Below are positions 8,469-15,858 of a stretch of DNA of 64,000 nt, one piece after another. The translations under genes and the position numbers were made by a program. Source of the DNA: Roseateles oligotrophus (GTDB lineage Bacteria > Pseudomonadota > Gammaproteobacteria > Burkholderiales > Burkholderiaceae_C); assembly GCF_025717515.1 (NCBI RefSeq), contig NZ_JAJIRN010000005.1:248001-312000 (forward strand). The letters run 5' to 3'. Numbering within the stretch: the first letter of the stretch is position 1; every line of letters starts with the position of its first letter. The notes under the pieces are model-generated. The model saw only the letters and a list, made by a program, of their open reading frames with translations, was not told where the DNA came from and did no database searches.

Positions 8469-9191
8469 TCAGAAGCCGGCGGCAAGGCGCCGCCAGCCGT
8501 TGCGCATGGCCCTTGCCAGCGGGGCCAGGTTCGGGATCGGAATGTTGTCCAGCCAGGACGGGCCGATGATGTCGCTGCGCGAGCTGCGCTGGCCGGCCAG
8601 CGAGCGGCTGGCCAGCAGGGTTCTGAGTTCGGGATGCTGGCGGCGCAGCAGGGTCAAGGCGCCGTCGTAATGCATCGGGCTGCCGAGCGGGTGGCCGCTG
8701 GGGCGCGACAAGCAGGCCTGCAAATGGGCAATCGCCAGCGGCAGCGCCTGGGCGTGCAGCGCGTAGCAATGCGCGCAGACCAGCGGCGCCTGGGTCAGCA
8801 CCCAGCGCAGCGGCCCGGCCTCAGCTTCCTGCACATGGCCGGGGTAGGCAATATGCCAGGCATCGCCTTGCAGCGCCGGCAGCAGCGCGCTGCTGTCGCC
8901 CTTGTGTGGCATGAACATCACATCGTCTTCCAGCACCAGCAGCCGCTGCACGCCGTCGGCCTGCGCCGCCAGCAGGATCTGCAGATGGCTGAGAAAGCAG
9001 CCATGGGCGCCGATATTGGGGAAGCCGGCGGCGTGGCTGGGCCGGATGCCGTTGACGAAGCGCACGCGCTGGCCGTCGACCTTGAGTCCCAGCCTCGCGA
9101 ACTCGTCGATGACGGCCTCGCGGCGGTCACGCCGTTCGGGCAGATTGATGATGCAGATGCGGTCAAAGACCTGCAGAAGATCGGCGTTCAT
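8469..9191 (-). CDS. GT25-family glycosyltransferase
   Basis: 240 residues. The N-terminus IINLPERRDRREAV and the central LLVLEDDVMF are hallmarks of glycosyltransferase family 25 (LPS galactosyltransferase-like), where the EDD motif binds the metal and nucleotide sugar. The C-terminal GSPMHYDGAL is consistent with the family. The ATG at 9191 overlaps the stop of the chain-length gene (ATGA) and has GGAG upstream, so the two are probably translationally coupled. It is a cytoplasmic enzyme presumed to act on the lipid-linked repeat unit; sugar specificity is unknown. Confidence 0.85.
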   Translation of the reverse strand: MNADLLQVFDRICIINLPERRDRREAVIDEFARLGLKVDGQRVRFVNGIRPSHAAGFPNIGAHGCFLSHLQILLAAQADGVQRLLVLEDDVMFMPHKGDSSALLPALQGDAWHIAYPGHVQEAEAGPLRWVLTQAPLVCAHCYALHAQALPLAIAHLQACLSRPSGHPLGSPMHYDGALTLLRRQHPELRTLLASRSLAGQRSSRSDIIGPSWLDNIPIPNLAPLARAMRNGWRRLAAGF

Positions 9192-11383
9192 ACGGAGCTC
9201 CTTGCTTTCAGTTTGTTGCTGGTGCGCAGCCACCAGGTCGACAAAGCGAGTCGCCACTGGGGGGTCGAAAAGAAGGTGTCGGCGCGCCGGCCGGTGACCG
9301 ACTCGATCATCAAATCGTGCAGATAGCCGCCGCCTGTGAAGGCCTCTACCCGGTTGACAAGCCAGCCGACCGCTTGCGGGTCCAGCGTTTGCAGCAGCCG
9401 GCGGGCGCGTTGCACCTCGCCGGTGGTGACGGCGCCGGCCTCGATCACCAGCAACACCTGACCGACGGTGCGCACCAGTAATTCGGCATCGGCACTGACC
9501 AGCAGCGGCGGCATATCGACCAGCACAAAGTCGGCATCTGCCGCCCATTGCCGCAGCTGGGCGCCGAGCATGTCGAGGCGCTCGAGTGCCACGCGACCAT
9601 GCCCGCCGACCGAAACGCGTGGCGGCAGATCGGCGCAGGCCGGCGCGATCACCTCGCTGCCCTTGGCCTGATCGCGCAGCAGCTCCTGCAGGCCGGGCCG
9701 CTCGCTGGCAAAGCGGGCGTCGCGCGAGAAGCCGTTGGCCTCGACCGTCAAGACCTTGAAGCCCAGCGTGCGCAAGGTGTTGGCCAGCTCCAGCACCAGG
9801 GTGCTGGTGCCGGCGCCGGGCTTGCAAGCGCTCAGGCCGAAAATGCCTTGTGCGAGCTGGTTTGTGGAAGCTTCGCCGCGCTCGCGGCTGCGGATCAGCG
9901 CGGCTGCCAAACGGCGCAATTGCTCGTCGGCAAACACCTGGCTGGCCAGGCCTTCGCGTTGCAGTTGCCAGCCGGCCGGTGCCATGCCCATCAGGCGCTG
10001 CGCATCGTTGACGGTGCGCACGCGGCGATCCAGCATATCGCGCAAGATCGGCGCAATCAGGCCTGCCGCGCAGGCGGCGAGCAGCACCATCAGCAGCAGC
10101 TTCTTGCGGCCCGGTCCGAAGGGCAGCTCGGGCAACAGGGCCGGTGTGACCAGACGCAGGAAGCCGAAGGAATTGCTTTCGATGCTGAGGAAGTTGACCC
10201 GTTCGCGCACCTTGTTCAATTCCTCGCGCATTTGCCCGATGTCGGAGGACAGGGTCTGCGCGTCCTGAAACAGCTTGGCGAAGCGGGTGGCTTGGGGCTC
10301 AAGTTCGCTCAGCTCGGCCCGCAAGCCCTGCTCCACGGCGGCGGCCTGTTCTGCCGACCCTTGCAAGCGGGCTTGCATATTGAGGCGCACGCCACGATCG
10401 AGGCGGCCGCCCTGGTCCTGCAATTCGAGTTCGATTTCGGCCAACTCGCGCTCGGCCGCCACGGCGCCGGGGTGGTCGGCGCGCAGGCCGGACTTCTGCA
10501 CCAGCAAGGTGGCCCGGCGCGCGCTCAGCGCCGACTTCAGACCATTCAGGCCCGGATCGCTGAGCACCGCTTCCTGCACAGAACGGGCGGCCAAGGTGGT
10601 GTCGCCGCGCTGCATGAAGGCGCTCAAGGCCGCGTCGGCATCCATACGGCGCTGGCGCGCGTCGGACAGCTTGGCACGCAGGCTGGCGACCAATTGATCG
10701 TAGGGATTGGGCGTGCCCTCGGCGAAGGTGGTCAGGCTCAACTCACGGGCGATTTCGCCGCGCTGATCGACCTTGGTCGAGATGCTTTCGACCAGCTCCC
10801 CTTCGCGTGCGCGCAGGTGGCGGCTGCGTTCGTCGGCGCCGTAAATCTCCTCGCTCTTCATCCGCTCGATGAAGGTGGCCGCGACCGCATTGACCATCTC
10901 GGCCAAGCCCGCAGGCTGCTCGCCCTCAAGGCTGAGCCGGATCAGATAGGTGTCGGAGACGGCGCTGACCTGCAGTTGCTTGCGCAGCTTTTCAACCGCG
11001 GCGCGCTCGCTGTCTTTGGGGCCCTGCCACTGCTTGCGCTGCTCGCCCACGCGCAGCAGCGCGTCGCGCAGCACATCGTGGCGGCCGATGCTTTGACGCT
11101 GGTGCTCGACGAACTGGCGGTATTGGCTGTTTGATTGAAAGTCCAGCTCCTGGTCTTCACGCAGATTGCGCATATAGCGCGGTGCAATCTGGATCGAGGC
11201 CTCGGCCAAGTAATGCGCCTCGCCCTTGACCCAGGCCATCGGCAGGCCGGCCAGCAAGGTCACGACAAAGGCCGCCAGCGCCAAGCCGCGATGAGCCAAC
11301 AGGCTGCTCAAGGGCTTGATGCCCCGTCCGGCCAGCAGGGCCGGCACATTGGGCAGGGGCAGGGCGGCGGCCGCATTGTTCAT
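9188..11383 (-). CDS. Wzz/Wzc-like chain-length protein with altered P-loop
   Basis: 731 residues. A Wzz-type N-terminus has a transmembrane segment (ALAAFVVTLLAGLPMAW), a long periplasmic coiled coil (about 130-400) and a second transmembrane segment (LLLMVLLAACAAGLIAP). A cytoplasmic BY-kinase-like domain follows. Its P-loop reads KPGAGTST, so the expected GKST lysine is Thr526, and the Walker A' block is VLVDMPPLLVSADAELL. The C-terminal tail has a single Tyr instead of a tyrosine cluster. The family controls polysaccharide length and export; here ATP use and autophosphorylation are doubtful. The start at 11383 has GGAG and overlaps the upstream stop by one base; the frame extends to 11509 but without support. 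Confidence 0.85.
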   Translation of the reverse strand: MNNAAAALPLPNVPALLAGRGIKPLSSLLAHRGLALAAFVVTLLAGLPMAWVKGEAHYLAEASIQIAPRYMRNLREDQELDFQSNSQYRQFVEHQRQSIGRHDVLRDALLRVGEQRKQWQGPKDSERAAVEKLRKQLQVSAVSDTYLIRLSLEGEQPAGLAEMVNAVAATFIERMKSEEIYGADERSRHLRAREGELVESISTKVDQRGEIARELSLTTFAEGTPNPYDQLVASLRAKLSDARQRRMDADAALSAFMQRGDTTLAARSVQEAVLSDPGLNGLKSALSARRATLLVQKSGLRADHPGAVAAERELAEIELELQDQGGRLDRGVRLNMQARLQGSAEQAAAVEQGLRAELSELEPQATRFAKLFQDAQTLSSDIGQMREELNKVRERVNFLSIESNSFGFLRLVTPALLPELPFGPGRKKLLLMVLLAACAAGLIAPILRDMLDRRVRTVNDAQRLMGMAPAGWQLQREGLASQVFADEQLRRLAAALIRSRERGEASTNQLAQGIFGLSACKPGAGTSTLVLELANTLRTLGFKVLTVEANGFSRDARFASERPGLQELLRDQAKGSEVIAPACADLPPRVSVGGHGRVALERLDMLGAQLRQWAADADFVLVDMPPLLVSADAELLVRTVGQVLLVIEAGAVTTGEVQRARRLLQTLDPQAVGWLVNRVEAFTGGGYLHDLMIESVTGRRADTFFSTPQWRLALSTWWLRTSNKLKARSSV

Positions 11384-11973
11384 CAGCGTGCTCCGAGGGC
11401 CGCGCCGCGCGGCGTCTGATGGGCGGCGTGGATGCGGGCCGGCCATTTGGCCAGCGCGCTGCCGTCCCGGCATAGCCGGCTCGCTTGCCAGCCGAGCAAG
11501 CCCAGCCAATGGCCGGCGCGCAGGCTGGCGGCCGGCCCCAGGTCAAGCGTTTGTGCCAGCACACGGCGCAGCAGCGGCAGGCTCAGGCCGAGCGCGCGCA
11601 CACCGGCCGGCGGGCTGTCACAAGGCACCCACAGCGGCCGCCGCGCCGAGCGGGCATCCAACTGCCCTTCGTCATGCGCCAGATAGAGCAAGTCCCAGGC
11701 CGAGTTTTCCAGGCCTTCGATCAAGGCGTCGTCATGCCGACCGAGGGCCGCATCGGCCGGCAGATCGGCGCTCAGCAGCAGCAAGCCCGGCGCGCCGCTC
11801 AACTCGGCGTCCCGGCTGGCTTGAGCCAGCTGTCGGCGCGCGCCGCTGTCCTCATCCGCATCGGCCCAGCGGCTGTGCACGCCCAGGCTGAGCAGGCCCG
11901 TCAAGGCCGGGCAGGGCAGCGCCGCTCCGTTGCCTATCACCAGCGCTTCGCTCAGATATTCGCAGAGGTTCAT
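11383..11973 (-). CDS. Unknown protein in polysaccharide operon
   Basis: 196 residues, cytoplasmic by appearance, with no signal peptide or clear membrane segment. I do not recognise the family. Short pieces such as WDLLYLAHDEGQL and a C-terminal half rich in Leu and Ala distantly recall GT25-like proteins, but the EDD motif is absent, so I make no functional call. The ATG at 11973 is preceded by AAAGGACCATC, a good ribosome site, which favours it over the ATG six codons upstream. It lies directly upstream of, and overlaps by one base, the chain-length gene. It is separated by about 88 bases from the STAS gene, so it may be the first gene of the biosynthetic part of the operon. Confidence 0.6.
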   Translation of the reverse strand: MNLCEYLSEALVIGNGAALPCPALTGLLSLGVHSRWADADEDSGARRQLAQASRDAELSGAPGLLLLSADLPADAALGRHDDALIEGLENSAWDLLYLAHDEGQLDARSARRPLWVPCDSPPAGVRALGLSLPLLRRVLAQTLDLGPAASLRAGHWLGLLGWQASRLCRDGSALAKWPARIHAAHQTPRGAALGAR

Positions 11974-12061
11974 GATGGTCCTTTCGGGCAATGCGGCGGC
12001 TCGCCTCGGCGCTGTTTGAGAGCGCCGGCGGTGGCTGGGTTTGACGATGGGTGGCGGGCGC

Positions 12062-12400
12062 CTAACTGAAGCTGGCGACGGCGTCGGAGCGGGTGTCGTG
12101 GATATTGAAAACCCGGTGCATGCGCATCAGCTCGAACAGCGCCCGCACCGTGCGCGACATCTCGCAAAGCCTGAAATCACCGCGCCTGCCGTTGAGTTGG
12201 CGCAGGCAGGAAATCAAGGCGCCTAGGCCGGAGCTGTCGACGAACTTGACGCCCGACATGTCCAGCACCACATGGCTGTGTTCCAGCATCAGCGATTGCG
12301 CCGCGTCGCGGAACTCGCGCACATTGCTGGCATCCAGGTTGTCCTCGCGCAGTTCGATGACCAGCACATTGGGACCTTCGATACGACCATTGAGTTCCAT
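12062..12400 (-). CDS. STAS-domain anti-sigma factor antagonist
   Basis: 112 residues forming a single STAS domain. VVLDMSGVKFVDSSGLGAL is the canonical SpoIIAA/RsbV core, where the first Ser of DSSG is the residue phosphorylated by a partner-switching kinase. AGGAG sits nine bases before the ATG at 12400. No anti-sigma kinase or PP2C phosphatase is encoded in this window, so its partner must be elsewhere. Its position between an Hpt/receiver/hybrid-kinase set and polysaccharide genes resembles the Vibrio syp locus, where the STAS protein SypA controls polysaccharide production. That comparison is by gene order only. Confidence 0.88.
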   Translation of the reverse strand: MELNGRIEGPNVLVIELREDNLDASNVREFRDAAQSLMLEHSHVVLDMSGVKFVDSSGLGALISCLRQLNGRRGDFRLCEMSRTVRALFELMRMHRVFNIHDTRSDAVASFS

Positions 12401-12463
12401 GCTGCACTCCTGTGAGGTGGGGATTCGATGGTTGAATTGAAACGCGATTGGGCCGCAGGAGTG

Positions 12464-12793
12464 TCACGGATTTGTGACGCTTGCGGCGGCGATCATTCGC
12501 TCGAGCTCCTGCAGTGCCGGCTCCAGGTCGGGCAAGCGGCCCTGCTCCAGGCTCAGCTCGGCTTTTTTGGCGGCCTCACCCAGCGCGGGCAGGCCATAGC
12601 TGCCGGCGGCGCCGGCCAGGCGGTGCAGGGCGGCTTGCTGCAAGGGCGCCGGTGCGGCCGCGATCTCCTGCCAGCGCTCGGGCAAGCCGGCCACAAAGCG
12701 CTGCCGCAATTGACCAAAGGCGGCCACCGCCGCGTCTGATAAGCCCTCGGTCTGCGGGTCACGGTTGGGCATGCGGGATTCAGCCACGGCCAT
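12464..12793 (-). CDS. Histidine phosphotransfer (Hpt) protein
   Basis: About 109 residues, all-helical, with LHRLAGAAGSYGLPALGEAA matching the Hpt phospho-His helix (usual form HxLKGxAxxxG; here Lys is Ala). It would pass phosphate between the adjacent hybrid kinase and receiver protein. The ATG at 12793 overlaps the end of the upstream receiver gene by 14 bases but has its GGGAG very close; an ATG at 12772 is an alternative start without a visible ribosome site. The gene is followed by a 63-base gap to the STAS gene. Confidence 0.72.
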   Translation of the reverse strand: MAVAESRMPNRDPQTEGLSDAAVAAFGQLRQRFVAGLPERWQEIAAAPAPLQQAALHRLAGAAGSYGLPALGEAAKKAELSLEQGRLPDLEPALQELERMIAAASVTNP

Positions 12794-13166
12794 GCTCCCA
12801 AAAAGGCAGGATGTCGGCCGGCAAGCGCATCGGATCAAAGGGCTTGACGATCAGCCCGGTGGCACCGTGGCCCAGCAACTGTTCCAGCTCGTCGGGCATG
12901 GCCTTGGCCGTCAAGAACACGATGGGCACGCCCTTCATCAGCGGCAATTCGCGCAGCGCGGCCAGGGTTTCGGGCCCGCTCAACTCGGGCATCATCACGT
13001 CCAGCAGCACCAGCTGCGGTTTGAATTCGGCCACCGCCGCCAAGGCAGCACGCCCGCCCGCACAGGCCTTGACCTGGTAGCCCCCGACCGTGCCGAGGCT
13101 GAACTCGAGAATCATGCGGATGTCCGGGTCATCGTCGACACACATCACGCGTTGCAACTCGTTCAT
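12780..13166 (-). CDS. Single-domain response regulator
   Basis: 128 residues, only a receiver domain. The acidic pair is in MCVDDDPDIR, the phospho-acceptor Asp is in LVLLDVMMPELSG, the Thr is in IVFLTAK and the Lys is in LIVKPFDP. All key residues are present. The ATG at 13166 overlaps the TGA of the hybrid kinase gene (ATGA), so the two are coupled. Lacking an output domain, it probably works as a phosphate shuttle or protein-protein switch with the neighbouring Hpt and STAS proteins. Confidence 0.9.
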   Translation of the reverse strand: MNELQRVMCVDDDPDIRMILEFSLGTVGGYQVKACAGGRAALAAVAEFKPQLVLLDVMMPELSGPETLAALRELPLMKGVPIVFLTAKAMPDELEQLLGHGATGLIVKPFDPMRLPADILPFWEHGRG

Positions 13167-14986
13167 GGCTTTGCTTGCTCCTTGGCTTGTTGGGAGGCTG
13201 CCGGCTTCATCAATTGCTGCACCATAGCAAGCAACTCGGCCGGGCCGCTGCGCGCCGGGCTCAACCAGGGCAGACCGGCCTCTTTGCAAAAGGCCTGGTC
13301 GACCGAATCACCATAGAGCATGGCCGGCCGGCCTTGGGCCAGACGCCGCAGGCCGGCGCAAAACGCCAACGCGGCGCCTTGGTCCTGCGGGCTGCCGATC
13401 AGTAGGCGGTAGGGTGTGTCCGCATGCAAGGCCAGCAGCGCGTCGGCTTGGCCGAGATGGGCCGCGCTGTCCACCAGCGCTACCGGGCTCAGCCAGCGTT
13501 GCACGCGCTCGCGGATCTCCAGGTCGGCATCGATATGCAGTATCCGGGGTAGCGCCGTTACTTCAGTTTGAGCGCGGCCGGCCAACTCGAATTCCACGCT
13601 GAAGCAGGCACCGCTGCCGGCGTCTTGCGGCTCATCGGCGCTGATGCGCCCGCCCATGCGCTCCACCAGCAGGCGGCTGATGTAGAGCCCAAGGCCGGTG
13701 CCGCCTTGGGCGCGCCGGTCGCTGCCATCGGCCTGCGAGAACTTCTCGAACATGCGGGCGCGAAAGGCCGGTGCGATGCCGGGGCCGCGGTCGCGCACGC
13801 TGATGCGGGCGCAATATGCGTCGACGCTGACAATTAGGCGCACCGCCTCGCCGGGCGGCGAATGCTTGATCGCGTTGGACAGCAAATTGGCCATCAGCTG
13901 CAAAAAACGCTCGCCGTCAAGGCGCAGTTCGGGCCCGGCCTCTTGTTCAGGGATGCCGTGCAGCAGCCGCACCCCGGCCCGGTCGGCATAACCTTGGTTG
14001 GCGGCCAGCGCCTCGCGCAACAAGGGGTAGAGCGGCTGGGGCCGCAGGTAAAGCTGCAGACGGTCACCCTCCAGCTTGGTGAGGTCCAGGACATCGTCGA
14101 TCAAACCGCTCAGCCGCTCACCATTGCGCTGCGCCACTTGGGCCAGGGCCAGCGCCGGAGCAGGTAAGGCACCGGCGGCACCGCCCGCGAGCAGGCCCAA
14201 GGCGCCCAAGACCGAGGTCAATGGTGTGCGCAGTTCGTGGCTGACCGTGGCCAAAAACTCGTCCTTCATGCGCTCGACCTGGCGCTGCGCGCTCAAGTCG
14301 TGCAGCACCACCGTGTAATGCACATGCAACGCCTCGCGCCATTCGCTCAGACCCAGCTCGAACGGGCGCAGCGTGCCGTCGGCAGCGCGCAACTGGCACT
14401 CGGGCTGGGCCAGCAAGGCGGGCAGATCGAGGCCCAAAACCGCGAGGCATGCGTCGCCCAAGCGCAAAGGCTGGCCGTCTTGGCGCAGCAAACCAAGCGC
14501 GCTGCGGTTGCACTCCTCGATATTGCCGCTGGCATTTAGCGTTAGCACGGGGTCCAGGATATTGTCCAGAATATCGCGCTCGCGCTGCGCGCGCCTGGCC
14601 AGCCTTGACTGCAAGGCCAGCACCGCGCCGTAATGGCGCAGCTTGGCCTCCAGCAAATGCGGGTTGACCGGGCGGCTGAGGTAGTCATCGGCGCCGCTCT
14701 TCAGCGCCTGAATCACATGCTCCTCGCCTTGCAGGCCCGAGGTGGCGATCACCGGCACCCAGTGGCGCCCGGTCAGCTCGCGCAAGCGCCTTGTGACCTC
14801 GAAGCCGTCCAGCTCAGGCATTAGCAGGTCGAGCAACACCAGGTCCGGCAGTCGGTGCTGCAGCAAGGCCAGCGCCGCCATGCCGCTATCGGCCAGGCTC
14901 ACCCGGTGGCCAAGTGCCGTGACTTGCTCGGCCAACTCGTGGCGCGATTCGAAAATGTCGTCAACGATCAGGATTTCGAGAAACAT
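13163..14986 (-). CDS. Hybrid sensor kinase (REC-PAS-HisKA-HATPase-pseudo-REC)
   Basis: 607 residues, apparently soluble. The order is receiver (about 1-120; EILIVDDIFE, LVLLDLLMPELDG), PAS-like region (about 145-260; ILDNILDPVLTLNASGNIEE), HisKA with EFLATVSHELRTPLTS, HATPase (NLLSNAIKHSPPGEA, DRGPGIA, GGTGLGLYIS), and a C-terminal receiver-like fold (ILHIDADLEIRE) lacking the central phospho-acceptor Asp. The N-terminal receiver may be an input from another kinase. I chose the ATG at 14986 because the receiver starts immediately there; the frame is open upstream but reads through non-homologous sequence. It heads the minus-strand series and faces a divergent sugar transferase 151 bases away. 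Confidence 0.88.
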   Translation of the reverse strand: MFLEILIVDDIFESRHELAEQVTALGHRVSLADSGMAALALLQHRLPDLVLLDLLMPELDGFEVTRRLRELTGRHWVPVIATSGLQGEEHVIQALKSGADDYLSRPVNPHLLEAKLRHYGAVLALQSRLARRAQRERDILDNILDPVLTLNASGNIEECNRSALGLLRQDGQPLRLGDACLAVLGLDLPALLAQPECQLRAADGTLRPFELGLSEWREALHVHYTVVLHDLSAQRQVERMKDEFLATVSHELRTPLTSVLGALGLLAGGAAGALPAPALALAQVAQRNGERLSGLIDDVLDLTKLEGDRLQLYLRPQPLYPLLREALAANQGYADRAGVRLLHGIPEQEAGPELRLDGERFLQLMANLLSNAIKHSPPGEAVRLIVSVDAYCARISVRDRGPGIAPAFRARMFEKFSQADGSDRRAQGGTGLGLYISRLLVERMGGRISADEPQDAGSGACFSVEFELAGRAQTEVTALPRILHIDADLEIRERVQRWLSPVALVDSAAHLGQADALLALHADTPYRLLIGSPQDQGAALAFCAGLRRLAQGRPAMLYGDSVDQAFCKEAGLPWLSPARSGPAELLAMVQQLMKPAASQQAKEQAKP

Positions 14987-15137
14987 GCCGGCAACTTTTG
15001 TGGGGTGAGTCGATTCTAGGGATCGATGGCTGGCTTTGAGTCGCTGATGTGCCGACAAGGCCTTGATTTGACAAAGCTGCCACAACTTGAGCGGCCCGCC
15101 GCCCTGTAATGGGCTCCATTGCATTTTGGAGTCCGCC

Positions 15138-15830
15138 ATGTCTACCACTCCCGCCTTGTCAAATCCTCGCATCAACCGCTGGCGCGCCCGCCGGGCTTTG
15201 TGGGCCTGGCGGCTGCTTGTGCAAGGCCCGGCCGCAGCCAAGCGCGGGCTGGATCTGCTGCTGGTGCTGCCGGCGCTGCTCTTGTTGACGCCCTTGCTGC
15301 TATTGGTCGCGCTGGCGATTTGCTGCTGCGATGGCGGGCCGGTGCTGTTCTGGCAGACCCGCGTGGGGCGCCATGGGCGGATATTCAACTTCCCCAAGTT
15401 CCGCTCGATGCGGGTGGACGCCGAGGCGACGCGTGCGCAGTTGCTGGCGGCCAACCAGCATGGTGCCAGCGGCGTGACCTTCAAGATGGCGCGCGACCCG
15501 CGCATCACTCCGGTGGGCCGCTGGCTGCGGCGTTTCAGCATTGATGAGTTGCCGCAGCTGTGGTGCGTGCTCTGTGGTCACATGACTTTGGTCGGGCCGC
15601 GCCCACCCTTGGTCAGCGAGGTGGCGCGCTACACCTTGCGCGAGCGTCAGCGCTTGACGGTGACGCCCGGTCTGACCTGCATCTGGCAGGTCAATGGCCG
15701 CTCCGAGGTGCCGTTCCCGCAGCAGGTGCAGATGGATCTTGACTACATCCAGCAAGCCTCCTTGTGGGCGGATATCAAGCTGATTCTGAAGACCTTGCCG
15801 GCGGTCATTCGTGGCCGCGGCGCGTACTGA
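15138..15830 (+). CDS. Polyprenyl-phosphate sugar-1-phosphate transferase
   Basis: 230 residues, a short WbaP/WcaJ/PglC-type initiating transferase. One hydrophobic hairpin (LLLVLPALLLLTPLLLLVALAI) is followed by the conserved catalytic block: KFRSMRVDAE, DPRITPVGRWLRRFSIDELPQLW with the Asp-Glu pair, LVGPRPPL and WQVNGRSEVPF. It transfers a sugar-1-phosphate to undecaprenyl phosphate on the inner membrane face, starting repeat-unit assembly. TTTTGGAG precedes the ATG at 15138. The neighbouring fusion gene starts 28 bases downstream. It is transcribed divergently from the regulatory and assembly operon, so the 151-base gap probably holds both promoters. Confidence 0.92.
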   Translation: MSTTPALSNPRINRWRARRALWAWRLLVQGPAAAKRGLDLLLVLPALLLLTPLLLLVALAICCCDGGPVLFWQTRVGRHGRIFNFPKFRSMRVDAEATRAQLLAANQHGASGVTFKMARDPRITPVGRWLRRFSIDELPQLWCVLCGHMTLVGPRPPLVSEVARYTLRERQRLTVTPGLTCIWQVNGRSEVPFPQQVQMDLDYIQQASLWADIKLILKTLPAVIRGRGAY

Positions 15831-15858
15831 AGCTCGTCAGACACCGAGGAGAAACAAG

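Noticed and set aside
14987-15137. TTGACA in the divergent promoter region considered as a sigma-70 -35 box
   Set aside because: No acceptable -10 hexamer at the right distance; the promoter remains unidentified.
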